The notes under the pieces: model-generated
What the model saw: only the letters and a program-made list of their open reading frames with translations
What the model was told of the DNA's origin: nothing
The model's database searches: none
In this document: piece by piece, positions 7,383 to 17,902 of the stretch
Layout of the letters: each line of letters begins with the position of its first letter
Position numbering within the stretch: the first letter of the stretch is position 1
Source of the DNA: Rhodovulum sp. ES.010
GTDB lineage: Bacteria > Pseudomonadota > Alphaproteobacteria > Rhodobacterales > Rhodobacteraceae
Direction: 5' to 3'
Length of the DNA: 64,000 nt
Assembly: GCF_900142935.1 (NCBI RefSeq)
Contig: NZ_FSRS01000001.1
Span: 2,242,001 to 2,306,000 of the forward strand
Program-made: the position numbers and the translations under genes

Positions 7383-10256
7383 ATGACCGATCCCGGCACG
7401 CTGCTTCCGATCATCGCGCTGATGCCCTTTCTGGGCGCGCTCGTCCCCGGCCTGATGATCCGCGCCGGGCGCACGGCCTGCGCCACCTTCACCGCGATAC
7501 CGACGATCCTCGCGCTGGTGATGCTGGGGCTGCTGGTGCCCGGCGTGATGCAAGGCGAGGTCTACCGGGCCGAGATCGAATGGCTGCCGCAGCTCGGCCT
7601 GTCGGCGAGCTTCTTCCTCGACGGGCTGGGGATGCTCTTCGCGGGGATGATCCTCGGGATGGGGCTGCTGATCACGCTTTACGCCCGCTACTACCTGTCG
7701 GGCGAGGACCCGATGGGGCAGTTCTACACCTATCTGCTGCTGTTCCAGGGCGCGATGCTGGGCATCGTGATTTCCGACAACATATTGCTGTTGCTGATCT
7801 TCTGGGAGCTGACCAGCCTGACCTCGTTCCTGCTGATCGGCTATTGGAAGCATCTGCCCGAGGGCCGGCAGGGGGCGCGGATGGCGCTGGTCGTCACCGG
7901 GGCCGGGGGGCTGGCGATGATCGGGGGGATGCTGATCCTGGGCGATATCGCGGGCAGCTACAACCTGACCGACATCCTGGCCGAGGGCGAGGCGATCCGG
8001 GCCTCGGACATGTACCTGCCGGCGCTGATCCTGATCCTGATCGGGGCGTTCACCAAATCGGCGCAGTTCCCGTTCCATTTCTGGCTGCCGCACGCGATGG
8101 CCGCGCCCACGCCGGTCTCGGCCTACCTGCACTCGGCGACCATGGTGAAGGCGGGCGTGTTCCTGCTGGCGCGGATGTGGCCGGTGCTGGCCGGCACCGA
8201 CGCGTGGTTCTACATCGTGGCGACCACCGGGTTGATCACCATGGTGCTGGGCGCGCTGATCGCGATCTTCAAGGACGATCTGAAGGCGCTTCTGGCGTTC
8301 TCGACGGTCAGCCACCTGGGCCTGTTGACGATGCTGCTGGGGTTCGGGACGAAATTCGCGGCCATCGTCGCGGTGTTCCACGTCATCAACCACCTGACCT
8401 TCAAGGCGGCGCTGTTCATGTCGGCGGGCATCGTCGATCACGAGGCACATACCCGCGACATCAAGCGGCTGGGCGGGCTTGCGAAGCTGATGCCGATCAC
8501 GGCGGCGATCGGCATGGTCACGGCGCTGTCGATGGCGGGGATTCCGCTGTTCAACGGGTTCCTGTCCAAGGAAATGATGCTGGACGCGGCCTCGGACACC
8601 GTCTGGGCCGGCAGCGCATGGGCGGTGCCGGTGGCGGCGACGCTGGGCGCGCTGTTGTCGGTGGCCTATTCGTTCCGCTTCATCGCGCATGTGTTCCTGG
8701 GGCCGGTGCGTGACGATTACCCGTCGAAACCGCACGACCCGCCTTTCGGCATGTGGGCGGCGCCCGCGTTCCTCGCGGTGTTCGTGGTGCTGATCGGCGT
8801 GCTGCCGGCGGTCATCGTGGGCCCGCTGGTGGCGGTGGCGGGCGGCGCGGTCATCGGGGGCGGCGAACTGCCCTATTACTCGCTGAAGATCTGGCACGGG
8901 GTGAACGCGGCGCTGATCATGTCGATCATCGCAGTGGCGGGCGGCCTGGTGATCCTCGCGCTGCACCGGCCGCTGGACCGGCTCTGGCGGGCCGCGCCGC
9001 GCCCCGAGGCCAAGGCGATCTTCGATGCGCTGGTCGGCGGGGTGGCGGGGCTGTCGCAGCGGTTCACCGACGGGCTGCACAACGGCGCGATCAGCCGCTA
9101 CCTGGCGATCTTCATCGCCGCGACGCTGGCGCTGGGCTATGCCGCCTGGACCGGCGGCGGCCTCGGCCCGCCCACGCGGCCGATGCTGCCGATTCCGCCG
9201 GTGGCGGCGATCGGCTGGCTGCTGCTGGTCGCGGCGACGCTTCTGGTCGTGACCATGCACCGGCGCCGGTTCCAGTCGCTGGTGCTGATCGGGGTGATCG
9301 GGCTGATGATCTCGGTGGGCTTCGTCTACCTCTCGGCGCCGGACCTCGCGCTGACGCAGATCTCGGTGGAAACCGTGACGATCATGCTGCTGCTTCTGGC
9401 GCTGCATTTCATGCCCAAGCACACGCCGAAGGAAAGCCCGCTGGCGCTGCGGGTGCGCGACGGGGTGATCGCGGCGGTGGCGGGCGTCGCCGTCACCGCG
9501 CTGGCCATGGCGTTCCTGCGGCATGACTTCTCGACGATCTCGGACTTCCACCTCGCCAATTCCTATACCGGCGGCGGCGGCACCAACGTGGTCAACGTGA
9601 TCCTCGTCGATTTCCGCGGCTACGACACCTATGGCGAGATCATCGTGCTGGGGATCGCGGGGCTGACCATCTTCGCGCTGATGGAGGGGCTCCTGAACGG
9701 CCCGGCGGCGCGGCGGCTGCGCAATACCGACTATTCGCAGGACCGCTCGCGCGACCGGCACCCGCTGATGATGGTGGTGGCGACGCGGGCGATGATGCCC
9801 ATCGCGGTGGTCGTCGGCGTCTACATCTTCCTGCGCGGGCACAACCAGCCGGGCGGCGGCTTCATCGCGGGGCTGGTGATCTCGATCGCGCTTCTGATGC
9901 AGTACATGGCCTCGGGCTTCGCCTGGGCGCAGGCGCGCCAGCGGATCGAGTTCCACGCGATGATCGGCTGGGGCGTCGCGGTCGCGGGGCTGACCGGCGC
10001 GGGGGCCTGGCTGGCGGGCAAGCCGTTCCTGACCAGCGCCTATGGCTATGTCGATCTGCCTCTGATCGAGGAATTCGGCATCGGCTCGGCCTTCCTGTTC
10101 GACCTCGGCGTGTTCCTGACGGTGCTGGGCGCGGTGATGCTGGCGCTTTACAGCCTGTCGCGGATCGCGCGCTACGCGGGCGAGACGGTGAATGTCGAGC
10201 CGATGGATTACGACCCCTCGCAGCGCGTCGAGGCGATGCGGAACGGAGACATCTGA
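7383..10256 (+). CDS. mrpA: Mrp Na+/H+ antiporter subunit A fused to subunit B
   Basis: 957 residues. The first ~770 are MrpA: a NuoL-like proton-channel fold (FTKSAQFPFHFWLPHAMAAPTPVSAYLHSATMVKAG) plus the MrpA-specific C-terminal membrane part. The last ~170 residues match MrpB (IFLRGHNQPGGGFIAGL). The fusion is as in the PhaAB protein of rhizobia. The complex exports Na+ (or K+) in exchange for H+ and supports pH and salt tolerance. The next gene, mrpC, starts two bases after the stop. Confidence 0.93.
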   Translation: MTDPGTLLPIIALMPFLGALVPGLMIRAGRTACATFTAIPTILALVMLGLLVPGVMQGEVYRAEIEWLPQLGLSASFFLDGLGMLFAGMILGMGLLITLYARYYLSGEDPMGQFYTYLLLFQGAMLGIVISDNILLLLIFWELTSLTSFLLIGYWKHLPEGRQGARMALVVTGAGGLAMIGGMLILGDIAGSYNLTDILAEGEAIRASDMYLPALILILIGAFTKSAQFPFHFWLPHAMAAPTPVSAYLHSATMVKAGVFLLARMWPVLAGTDAWFYIVATTGLITMVLGALIAIFKDDLKALLAFSTVSHLGLLTMLLGFGTKFAAIVAVFHVINHLTFKAALFMSAGIVDHEAHTRDIKRLGGLAKLMPITAAIGMVTALSMAGIPLFNGFLSKEMMLDAASDTVWAGSAWAVPVAATLGALLSVAYSFRFIAHVFLGPVRDDYPSKPHDPPFGMWAAPAFLAVFVVLIGVLPAVIVGPLVAVAGGAVIGGGELPYYSLKIWHGVNAALIMSIIAVAGGLVILALHRPLDRLWRAAPRPEAKAIFDALVGGVAGLSQRFTDGLHNGAISRYLAIFIAATLALGYAAWTGGGLGPPTRPMLPIPPVAAIGWLLLVAATLLVVTMHRRRFQSLVLIGVIGLMISVGFVYLSAPDLALTQISVETVTIMLLLLALHFMPKHTPKESPLALRVRDGVIAAVAGVAVTALAMAFLRHDFSTISDFHLANSYTGGGGTNVVNVILVDFRGYDTYGEIIVLGIAGLTIFALMEGLLNGPAARRLRNTDYSQDRSRDRHPLMMVVATRAMMPIAVVVGVYIFLRGHNQPGGGFIAGLVISIALLMQYMASGFAWAQARQRIEFHAMIGWGVAVAGLTGAGAWLAGKPFLTSAYGYVDLPLIEEFGIGSAFLFDLGVFLTVLGAVMLALYSLSRIARYAGETVNVEPMDYDPSQRVEAMRNGDI

Positions 10257-10257
10257 T

Positions 10258-10623
10258 ATGGAATTCGTGGTGGCGAGTTCGGTGGGCGTGCTGACCGCGG
10301 GCGGGGTCTACCTGGTGCTGCGGCTGCGCACCTTCCCGGTGATCCTGGGCCTGGCGATGCTGTCCTACGCGGTCAACATCTTCCTGTTCTCGACCGGGCG
10401 GCTGGCGATCAACGCGCCGCCCGTCCTGCAGAAATACGGCGAGGCGACCTATACCGACCCGCTGCCCCAGGCGCTGGTGCTGACCGCCATCGTGATCTCG
10501 TTCGGGATGACGGCGGTGCTGGTGATGATCGCGCTCGGCGCCTATCTGGAGGCCGACCATGACCGGATCGACCTGACCGATCCCGAGGACAACGAACCCG
10601 GCAGGAAGGACGGCGCGGCATGA
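10258..10623 (+). CDS. mrpC: Mrp antiporter subunit C
   Basis: 121 residues, NuoK-like, three membrane segments. The ATG at 10258 was chosen because it begins the hydrophobic MEFVVASSVGVLTAGGVYL right after the mrpA stop; an upstream in-frame start would lie inside mrpA. The family motif region (LGLAMLSYAVNIFLF and DPLPQALVLTAIVISF) is conserved. Its stop overlaps the mrpD start by four bases. Confidence 0.95.
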   Translation: MEFVVASSVGVLTAGGVYLVLRLRTFPVILGLAMLSYAVNIFLFSTGRLAINAPPVLQKYGEATYTDPLPQALVLTAIVISFGMTAVLVMIALGAYLEADHDRIDLTDPEDNEPGRKDGAA

Positions 10624-12170
10624 GCCACTGGATCATCGCGCCGGTCATCCTACCCGCCCTGCTGGCCCCGCTGATCGCCTTCGTGATGCGCCACGACATG
10701 GTGCTGGCGCGCGCCGCCTCCTTTGCCGGTACCGTGGCGCTCGTCGCGATCTCGGTGGGCCTGACGGTGGCCGCCGCCGGCGGCGAGACATTCTCCTACG
10801 CGCTGGGCGACTGGCCCGCGCCCTTCGGCATCGTTCTGGTGCTCGACCGGCTCTCGGCGATGCTGGTGCTTCTGACCTCGGTGCTGGCGCTGATCGTGCT
10901 GACCCATGCGACCGCGACCGGCTGGGACGCGCGCGGGCGGCATTTCCACGCGCTGTTCCAGTTCCAGATCATGGGCATCTGCGGCGCCTTCCTGACCGGC
11001 GACGCGTTCAACCTGTTCGTGTTCTTCGAGGTGCTGCTGATCGCGTCCTACGGGCTGATGATCCATGGCGGCGGCAAGGTGCGGCTGCAGGCGGGGCTGC
11101 AATACGTGGTGATGAACCTCGCCGGCTCCACGCTGTTCCTGTTCGCGCTGGGCACGATCTACGCCACGACCGGCACGCTCAACATCGCCGACCTGGCGGT
11201 GAAGGTGCGCGAGATGCCGCTGGAGGACGCGGCGCTGGTGCGCGTGGCGGCGATGCTGTTCATGATCGTCTTCGCAATCAAGGCGGCGCTGTTCCCGATC
11301 CAGTTCTGGCTGCCGGCGACCTATGCCAACGCGCCCGCCCCGGTCGCGGCGCTGTTCGCGATCATGACCAAGGTCGGCGCCTATTCGATCGTGCGGGTGC
11401 ACACGGTGGTCTTCGGCCCCGACGTCGCGGCGACGGCCGGACTGCCGGGGGACTGGCTCTACCCCGCCGCCGCCGTCACCCTGGCGCTCGGCGCGGTGGG
11501 CGTGCTGGGCGCGCGGCGGCTGATGCCGATGCTCGCCTTCTCGGTGGTGGCCTCGATGGGCACGCTGATGCTGGGCGTGGCGGCCTTCACGCCCTGGGCG
11601 ATGACCGCGGCGCTCTACTACCTGCTGCACTCGACCTTCGCCGCGGCGGCGCTGTTCCTGCTGGCCGACCTGGTGCTGGCCCGCAGGCCCGAGGGCGACC
11701 GGCTGTCCGCGGCGCCGGCCACGGTGCAGAACGGGCTGTTCGCCGCGCTGTTCTTCGGGGGCGCGCTGGCGATGGCGGGGATGCCGCCGCTCAGCGGGTT
11801 CCTGGGCAAGCTGATGCTGCTCGACGCGCTGCGCGCGCCGGGGCTGATGACGCTGGGCTGGGTCACGATCCTCGGCGGCTCGCTGCTGATCATCGTGGGG
11901 CTCGCGCGGGCGGGCAGCGTGCTGTTCTGGAAATCGACCGCGGTGGCCGCCCATGTGCCCGCCGGGGGCGACGCGCCAGAAGACGCCCGCCCCGAAATGC
12001 ACCCGGCCGGCGCGCTGGCGGTGGCGCCCACCATGGCGGCGCTCGCCGCGCTGGTCGCGCTGGCGGTCTTCGCCGGGCCGGTCACCGACTACCTGGAGCG
12101 CAGCTCGGCCCAGCTCTTCGACCCCGCCGGTTATGTCGAGGCCGTGCTGGGCCGGGACGGGGAGGGCTGA
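10620..12170 (+). CDS. mrpD: Mrp antiporter subunit D
   Basis: 516 residues, a NuoM/NuoN-like antiporter subunit with about 14 membrane spans. The segment KAALFPIQFWLPATYANAP contains the lysine and proline expected in the proton-pumping helix, and the conserved glutamate lies in VFFEVLLIASYGLM. It is thought to form the proton path beside MrpA. The start overlaps mrpC (ATGA), in the usual operon order. Confidence 0.95.
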   Translation: MSHWIIAPVILPALLAPLIAFVMRHDMVLARAASFAGTVALVAISVGLTVAAAGGETFSYALGDWPAPFGIVLVLDRLSAMLVLLTSVLALIVLTHATATGWDARGRHFHALFQFQIMGICGAFLTGDAFNLFVFFEVLLIASYGLMIHGGGKVRLQAGLQYVVMNLAGSTLFLFALGTIYATTGTLNIADLAVKVREMPLEDAALVRVAAMLFMIVFAIKAALFPIQFWLPATYANAPAPVAALFAIMTKVGAYSIVRVHTVVFGPDVAATAGLPGDWLYPAAAVTLALGAVGVLGARRLMPMLAFSVVASMGTLMLGVAAFTPWAMTAALYYLLHSTFAAAALFLLADLVLARRPEGDRLSAAPATVQNGLFAALFFGGALAMAGMPPLSGFLGKLMLLDALRAPGLMTLGWVTILGGSLLIIVGLARAGSVLFWKSTAVAAHVPAGGDAPEDARPEMHPAGALAVAPTMAALAALVALAVFAGPVTDYLERSSAQLFDPAGYVEAVLGRDGEG

Positions 12171-12173
12171 TCC

Positions 12174-12665
12174 ATGCTGCAACGCGTCTTTCCGCACCCG
12201 ATCCTGAGCGTCACGCTGACGCTGGTCTGGCTGGGCCTCGCCAACAAGGTGACGCCGGGCAACCTGGTCCTGGGCGCGGTGCTGGGCACCGTGGTGCCGC
12301 TGGTCACGGCCGCCTACTGGCCCAACCGCCCGCGGCTGCGCCGGCCGCTGAAGATCGCGGAATACGCGCTGGTCGTGCTGTGGGACATCGTCGTGGCCAA
12401 TATCGAGGTGGCGCGGATCATCGTGTTCAAGCGCAATGCCGACATCCGCTCGCGCTGGATCCCCGTGCCGCTGGACCTGACCTCGGCGGAGGCGATCTCG
12501 GTGCTGGCGGGGACCATCACGATGACGCCGGGCACGGTCTCGACGATGCTGTCGGCCGATGGCGGCGCGATCCTGGTGCATTGCCTGCACGCCGACGACC
12601 CCGACGAGGTGCGCGACACGATCAAGGCGCGCTACGAGACGCGACTGAAGGAGATTTTCGAATGA
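12174..12665 (+). CDS. mrpE: Mrp antiporter subunit E
   Basis: 163 residues; membrane-anchored N-terminus and a soluble C-terminal half ending in YETRLKEIFE. The segment TITMTPGTVSTMLSADG is typical of MrpE. The subunit is needed for assembly and full activity of the antiporter. Stop and mrpF start overlap (ATGA). Confidence 0.94.
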   Translation: MLQRVFPHPILSVTLTLVWLGLANKVTPGNLVLGAVLGTVVPLVTAAYWPNRPRLRRPLKIAEYALVVLWDIVVANIEVARIIVFKRNADIRSRWIPVPLDLTSAEAISVLAGTITMTPGTVSTMLSADGGAILVHCLHADDPDEVRDTIKARYETRLKEIFE

Positions 12666-12931
12666 TCGAGGCGGCGCTGATCTTCGCCTTCGGCTGCTAC
12701 GGGCTGGGGCTTCTGGCCAATCTGTGGCGGATCACCCGGGGCCCCGACATCGCCGACCGCATCCTCGCGCTGGACACCATGGTCATCAACCTGATCGCGA
12801 TTCTGATCCTCTACGGGATCTGGCAGGGCACGGCGGTCTACTACGAGGCGTCGATGCTGGTGGCGATGGTCGGCTTCGTCTCGACGGTGGCCTATTGCCG
12901 CTTCGTCCTGCGCGGCGACATCATCGAGTGA
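12662..12931 (+). CDS. mrpF: Mrp antiporter subunit F
   Basis: 89 residues, three membrane segments. The start is the ATG overlapping the mrpE stop; in-frame sequence further upstream is a shadow of mrpE. RGPDIADRILALDT is the conserved MrpF core, whose aspartates are important in studied members. Placed between mrpE and mrpG as usual. Confidence 0.94.
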   Translation: MIEAALIFAFGCYGLGLLANLWRITRGPDIADRILALDTMVINLIAILILYGIWQGTAVYYEASMLVAMVGFVSTVAYCRFVLRGDIIE

Positions 12932-12941
12932 GGCCGGCCCC

Positions 12942-13322
12942 ATGAGCATGCTCGTCGAATTCCTGATCGCGTTCTTCCTGGTCGTCAGCGGGGTGTTCGG
13001 CTTCGTCGGCTCGTTCGGGCTGATCAAGCTGCGCGACACGATGCAACGGCTGCACGGCCCCACCAAGGCCACGACGCTGGGCGTGGGCGGCGTGCTGATC
13101 GCCTCGATGCTCTACTTCTCGGTGGTGGATCAGAGCTTCTCGTTCCACGAGTTCCTGATCACCGTGTTCCTGTTCCTGACCGCGCCGATCACCGCGAACT
13201 TCATCGCCAAGACCTTCATGCAGGCGCATTGCCGCGCCGAGGACCTGCCGCCGACGGACCGCGATTTCGGATGGTCGCTCTACGACGAGCCGCCCACCGC
13301 GCCCGAGGCGGACAAGGACTAG
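12942..13322 (+). CDS. mrpG: Mrp antiporter subunit G
   Basis: 126 residues; three membrane segments followed by a ~35-residue acidic, Pro-rich tail. FGLIKLRDTMQRLHGPTKATTLGVGG is the MrpG signature (split here by function, read within one segment). It closes the seven-function mrp operon. The next gene starts 161 bases downstream. Confidence 0.93.
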   Translation: MSMLVEFLIAFFLVVSGVFGFVGSFGLIKLRDTMQRLHGPTKATTLGVGGVLIASMLYFSVVDQSFSFHEFLITVFLFLTAPITANFIAKTFMQAHCRAEDLPPTDRDFGWSLYDEPPTAPEADKD

Positions 13323-13483
13323 CGCGGCGGGCGACGCCCACGCCCCCTTTGGCCTTGCCGCGCGTGCGTCTATGATTAGGCTCGCGCGGGGGTCGACTCG
13401 CCGGCTGCCCTGCACGCGACGCGCCGGGGCCGGAACGCCGGGCGCCCCTTGGTCCCGTGTTTCCCGAACCGGCAGGTCAGAGA

Positions 13484-15400
13484 ATGGAAAGCCTCCTCTT
13501 TCAAGCGACGCTCTACCTGGGCGCGATCGTGCTGGCGGTGCCCATCGCGACGCGGCTGGGGCTCGGCTCGGTGCTGGGCTACCTGCTGATCGGCATCGCC
13601 ATCGGGCCGGTGCTGGGGCTGGTCGGCGCCGAGATGGACAACCTGCGCCACGTCGCCGAGTTCGGCGTGGTGATGATGCTGTTCCTGATCGGGCTGGAGC
13701 TGGAACCGCGGGTGCTCTGGTCGATGCGCGACAAGCTGATCGGGCTGGGCGGCCTGCAGATCACCATCACGCTGGCGCTGGTCACCGCCGCGGCGCTGGT
13801 CTTCGGCCAGACCTGGCAGGCGGCGCTGGCGATGGGGATGATCTTCTCGCTGTCGTCGACGGCCATCGTGCTGCAGACCCTGTCCGAGAAGAAGCTGATG
13901 AACACGCCCGGCGGGCGCAGCACCTTCTCGGTGCTCCTGATGCAGGACATCGCGGTGATCCCGATGCTGGCGTTGATGCCGTTCCTCGCGGTGGCCGGGG
14001 CCCATGGCGCGGGAGAGGAGGCGCATGGCGGCCACGGCACGGTCAGCCTGATCGCGGGGCTACCCGCCTGGGGGGTGACGCTGGTCACGCTGGGCGCGGT
14101 GCTGGGCACGATCTTCGCCGGGCATTACCTGGTGCGGCCGCTCTTCCGCTACGTGCAGTCGGCGCGGCTGCGCGAGTTGAACACCGCGATGGCGCTGGTG
14201 ATCGTGGCGGGCATCGCCTCGCTGATGCTGATGGTCGGGCTCTCGCCCGCGCTCGGCACGTTCCTCGCGGGCGTGGTGCTGGCCAACAGCGAGTTCCGGC
14301 ACGAGCTGGAAAGCTCGATCCAGCCGTTCAAGGGGCTGCTTCTGGGACTGTTCTTCATCACCGTCGGCGCCGGGATGGATTTCTCGATCGTCCGCGAGGC
14401 GCCGGTGCTGGTGCCGGTCTACGTGGTGGGCCTGGTGATGATCAAGGTCGCCGTCCTCTACGGGCTGGCGGTGGCCTTCCGGCTCGACCGCGACAACCGC
14501 TGGCTGTTCACGCTGGGCCTGGCCCAGGCCGGCGAGTTCGGCTTCGTGCTGTCGGCCTTCGCCGCCTCGCAGAACATCCTGCCCGCGGCGGTGGCGAACA
14601 TGTCGACCCTGGTGATCGCGCTGTCGATGCTGATCACGCCGGCGCTGTTCATCCTGCACGAGCTGATGGTCCGCTGGCAGAGCGGGGGCGCGGGCGGCGA
14701 GCGCCCGGACCACGACCATATCGAGGAAAAGCACCCGGTGATCGTGGCGGGCATGGGCCGCTTCGGCCAGACGGTGAACCGGCTGCTGACGATGACCGGG
14801 CACCGCACCACCGTCATCGACCACGACCTGAAGGCGGTGCAGCGGCTGCGCCGGCTCGGCTTCAAGGCCTATTACGGCGACCTCACGCGCCCCGAACTGC
14901 TGGCCTCGGCCGGGATCGAGACCGCCGAGGTGCTGGTGGTCTGCCTCGGCGACCCGGCGGCCACCGAACAGCTTGTCAGCTATGCCCGCCGCATCCGCCC
15001 CGACCTGCACATCATCGCCCGCGCCCGCGACCGGGTCCATGCCTTCGAGCTCTACCGCGCCGGCGCCGACGAGACCGTGCGCGAACTCTTCGACAGCGCG
15101 CTGAACGCCGGGCGCTACGCGCTGGAAAAGACCGGGCTGACCACGGTGGAGGCCGAGAACGCGGTCACGACCTTCTACGAGTTCGAGCGCGCCGCGCTGC
15201 GCGACCTTGCGAAGGTCTGGAAGCCCGGCGTGCCGATCGAGGAGAACGCCGATTACGTGGCGATGAGCCGGCAGCTCAATGCCGATCTGGAAACCGCCTT
15301 CGCGGAGGCGCCGCTGCACGAGGCGAGCCCGCGCAGCCATGCCGCCCCCGACTCGCCCGCCGATGTCTTCGCCGAGGGCGGCCCCGAGAACCGGTCGTGA
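13484..15400 (+). CDS. KefC-like monovalent cation:proton antiporter with TrkA-N domain
   Basis: 638 residues from ATG 13484; an in-frame start 27 bases earlier is less likely because MESLLFQATLYL begins the first membrane helix. Residues 1-~400 are a CPA2 antiporter fold (FLIGLELEPRVLW, FFITVGAGMDFS). Residues ~415-530 form a Rossmann NAD-binding RCK domain (VIVAGMGRFGQTVNRLL). Such proteins export K+ in exchange for H+. A loop near residues 170-187 is rich in histidine and glycine (AHGAGEEAHGGHG). Its place after mrp suggests joint pH and cation homeostasis. KefB and KefC share this layout; I cannot separate them. Confidence 0.9.
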   Translation: MESLLFQATLYLGAIVLAVPIATRLGLGSVLGYLLIGIAIGPVLGLVGAEMDNLRHVAEFGVVMMLFLIGLELEPRVLWSMRDKLIGLGGLQITITLALVTAAALVFGQTWQAALAMGMIFSLSSTAIVLQTLSEKKLMNTPGGRSTFSVLLMQDIAVIPMLALMPFLAVAGAHGAGEEAHGGHGTVSLIAGLPAWGVTLVTLGAVLGTIFAGHYLVRPLFRYVQSARLRELNTAMALVIVAGIASLMLMVGLSPALGTFLAGVVLANSEFRHELESSIQPFKGLLLGLFFITVGAGMDFSIVREAPVLVPVYVVGLVMIKVAVLYGLAVAFRLDRDNRWLFTLGLAQAGEFGFVLSAFAASQNILPAAVANMSTLVIALSMLITPALFILHELMVRWQSGGAGGERPDHDHIEEKHPVIVAGMGRFGQTVNRLLTMTGHRTTVIDHDLKAVQRLRRLGFKAYYGDLTRPELLASAGIETAEVLVVCLGDPAATEQLVSYARRIRPDLHIIARARDRVHAFELYRAGADETVRELFDSALNAGRYALEKTGLTTVEAENAVTTFYEFERAALRDLAKVWKPGVPIEENADYVAMSRQLNADLETAFAEAPLHEASPRSHAAPDSPADVFAEGGPENRS

Positions 15401-15592
15401 CGGGCCGTGGGGCCGCCCCGCCTTTTGTAAACGAATTTACAGAACCGGCCCGAATCCCGGTCAGAACATTCACAATATTGACCGTTCGTCGCGATTGACG
15501 CGTTGATTTTTTACAGTTTCTAGTAAAAACCCGGAACCGTTAATGGCAGCGCCGCCTTGCGGCCTTCCCAAGACGCACAAGGAGACAGCCGA
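15401..15592. promoter_or_regulatory. acs control region with two palindromes
   Basis: This AT-rich gap contrasts with its surroundings. It holds TGTAAA-CGAA-TTTACA (15426-15441, perfect 6-bp arms) and TTTTTAC-N8-GTAAAAA (15508-15529, perfect 7-bp arms). Both look like dimer-binding operators. A TTGACG (15495-15500) lies between them and could be a -35 element. GGAG six to ten bases before the acs ATG serves as ribosome binding site. The regulator is not encoded nearby. Confidence 0.55.
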
Positions 15593-17566
<1,974 letters not shown>

Positions 17567-17581
17567 GCCCCGCGCAAGACA

Positions 17582-17606
17582 CCGGGCGCGCGGGAGGCGC
17601 GCCCGG
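17582..17606 (+). terminator. Hairpin between acs and the symporter small subunit
   Basis: Perfect 10-bp stem CCGGGCGCGC/GCGCGCCCGG with a 5-base loop, directly after acs. There is no T-run, so it may be a partial terminator or an RNA-stability element that sets acs and symporter levels apart. Confidence 0.5.
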
Positions 17607-17637
17607 CCCTTCAACCCGCAACGGGAGGAACTGCTCC

Positions 17638-17898
17638 ATGTCCGACAAGGACGCCGCAATGGCCTACTGGAAGGCCAACCTTCGCCTCATCGTCATAAGC
17701 CTCGTCATATGGGCCACAGTCTCGTTCGGCTTCGGGATCATCCTGCGCCCGCTGCTGTCCGGCATCAGCGTCGGCGGCACCGATCTGGGCTTCTGGTTCG
17801 CCCAGCAAGGCTCGATCCTGGTCTTCCTGTGCCTGATCTTCTTCTACGCGTGGCGCATGAACCGGCTGGATCGCAAGTTCGGCGTGGACGAGGAGTGA
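17638..17898 (+). CDS. DUF4212 small subunit of sodium:solute symporter
   Basis: 86 residues with two predicted membrane helices (LIVISLVIWATVSFGFGII and GSILVFLCLIFFYAWRMNRLD). This is the small protein that accompanies VC_2705-type SSS symporters, and it lies four bases before the symporter gene. The start ATG 17638 follows GGGAGG. The exact role of the subunit is not established. Confidence 0.92.
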   Translation: MSDKDAAMAYWKANLRLIVISLVIWATVSFGFGIILRPLLSGISVGGTDLGFWFAQQGSILVFLCLIFFYAWRMNRLDRKFGVDEE

Positions 17899-17902
17899 GA
17901 CC

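Noticed and set aside
7041..9956. Extension of the binding-protein frame for almost 1000 codons upstream on the minus strand
   Set aside because: The upstream part is antisense to mrpA and Gln/His/Arg-rich; the signal peptide at 7040 marks the true start.
10650..12590. 646-codon minus-strand frame opposite mrpD and mrpE
   Set aside because: Antisense shadow with no recognisable domain; mrpD and mrpE on the other strand are clear.
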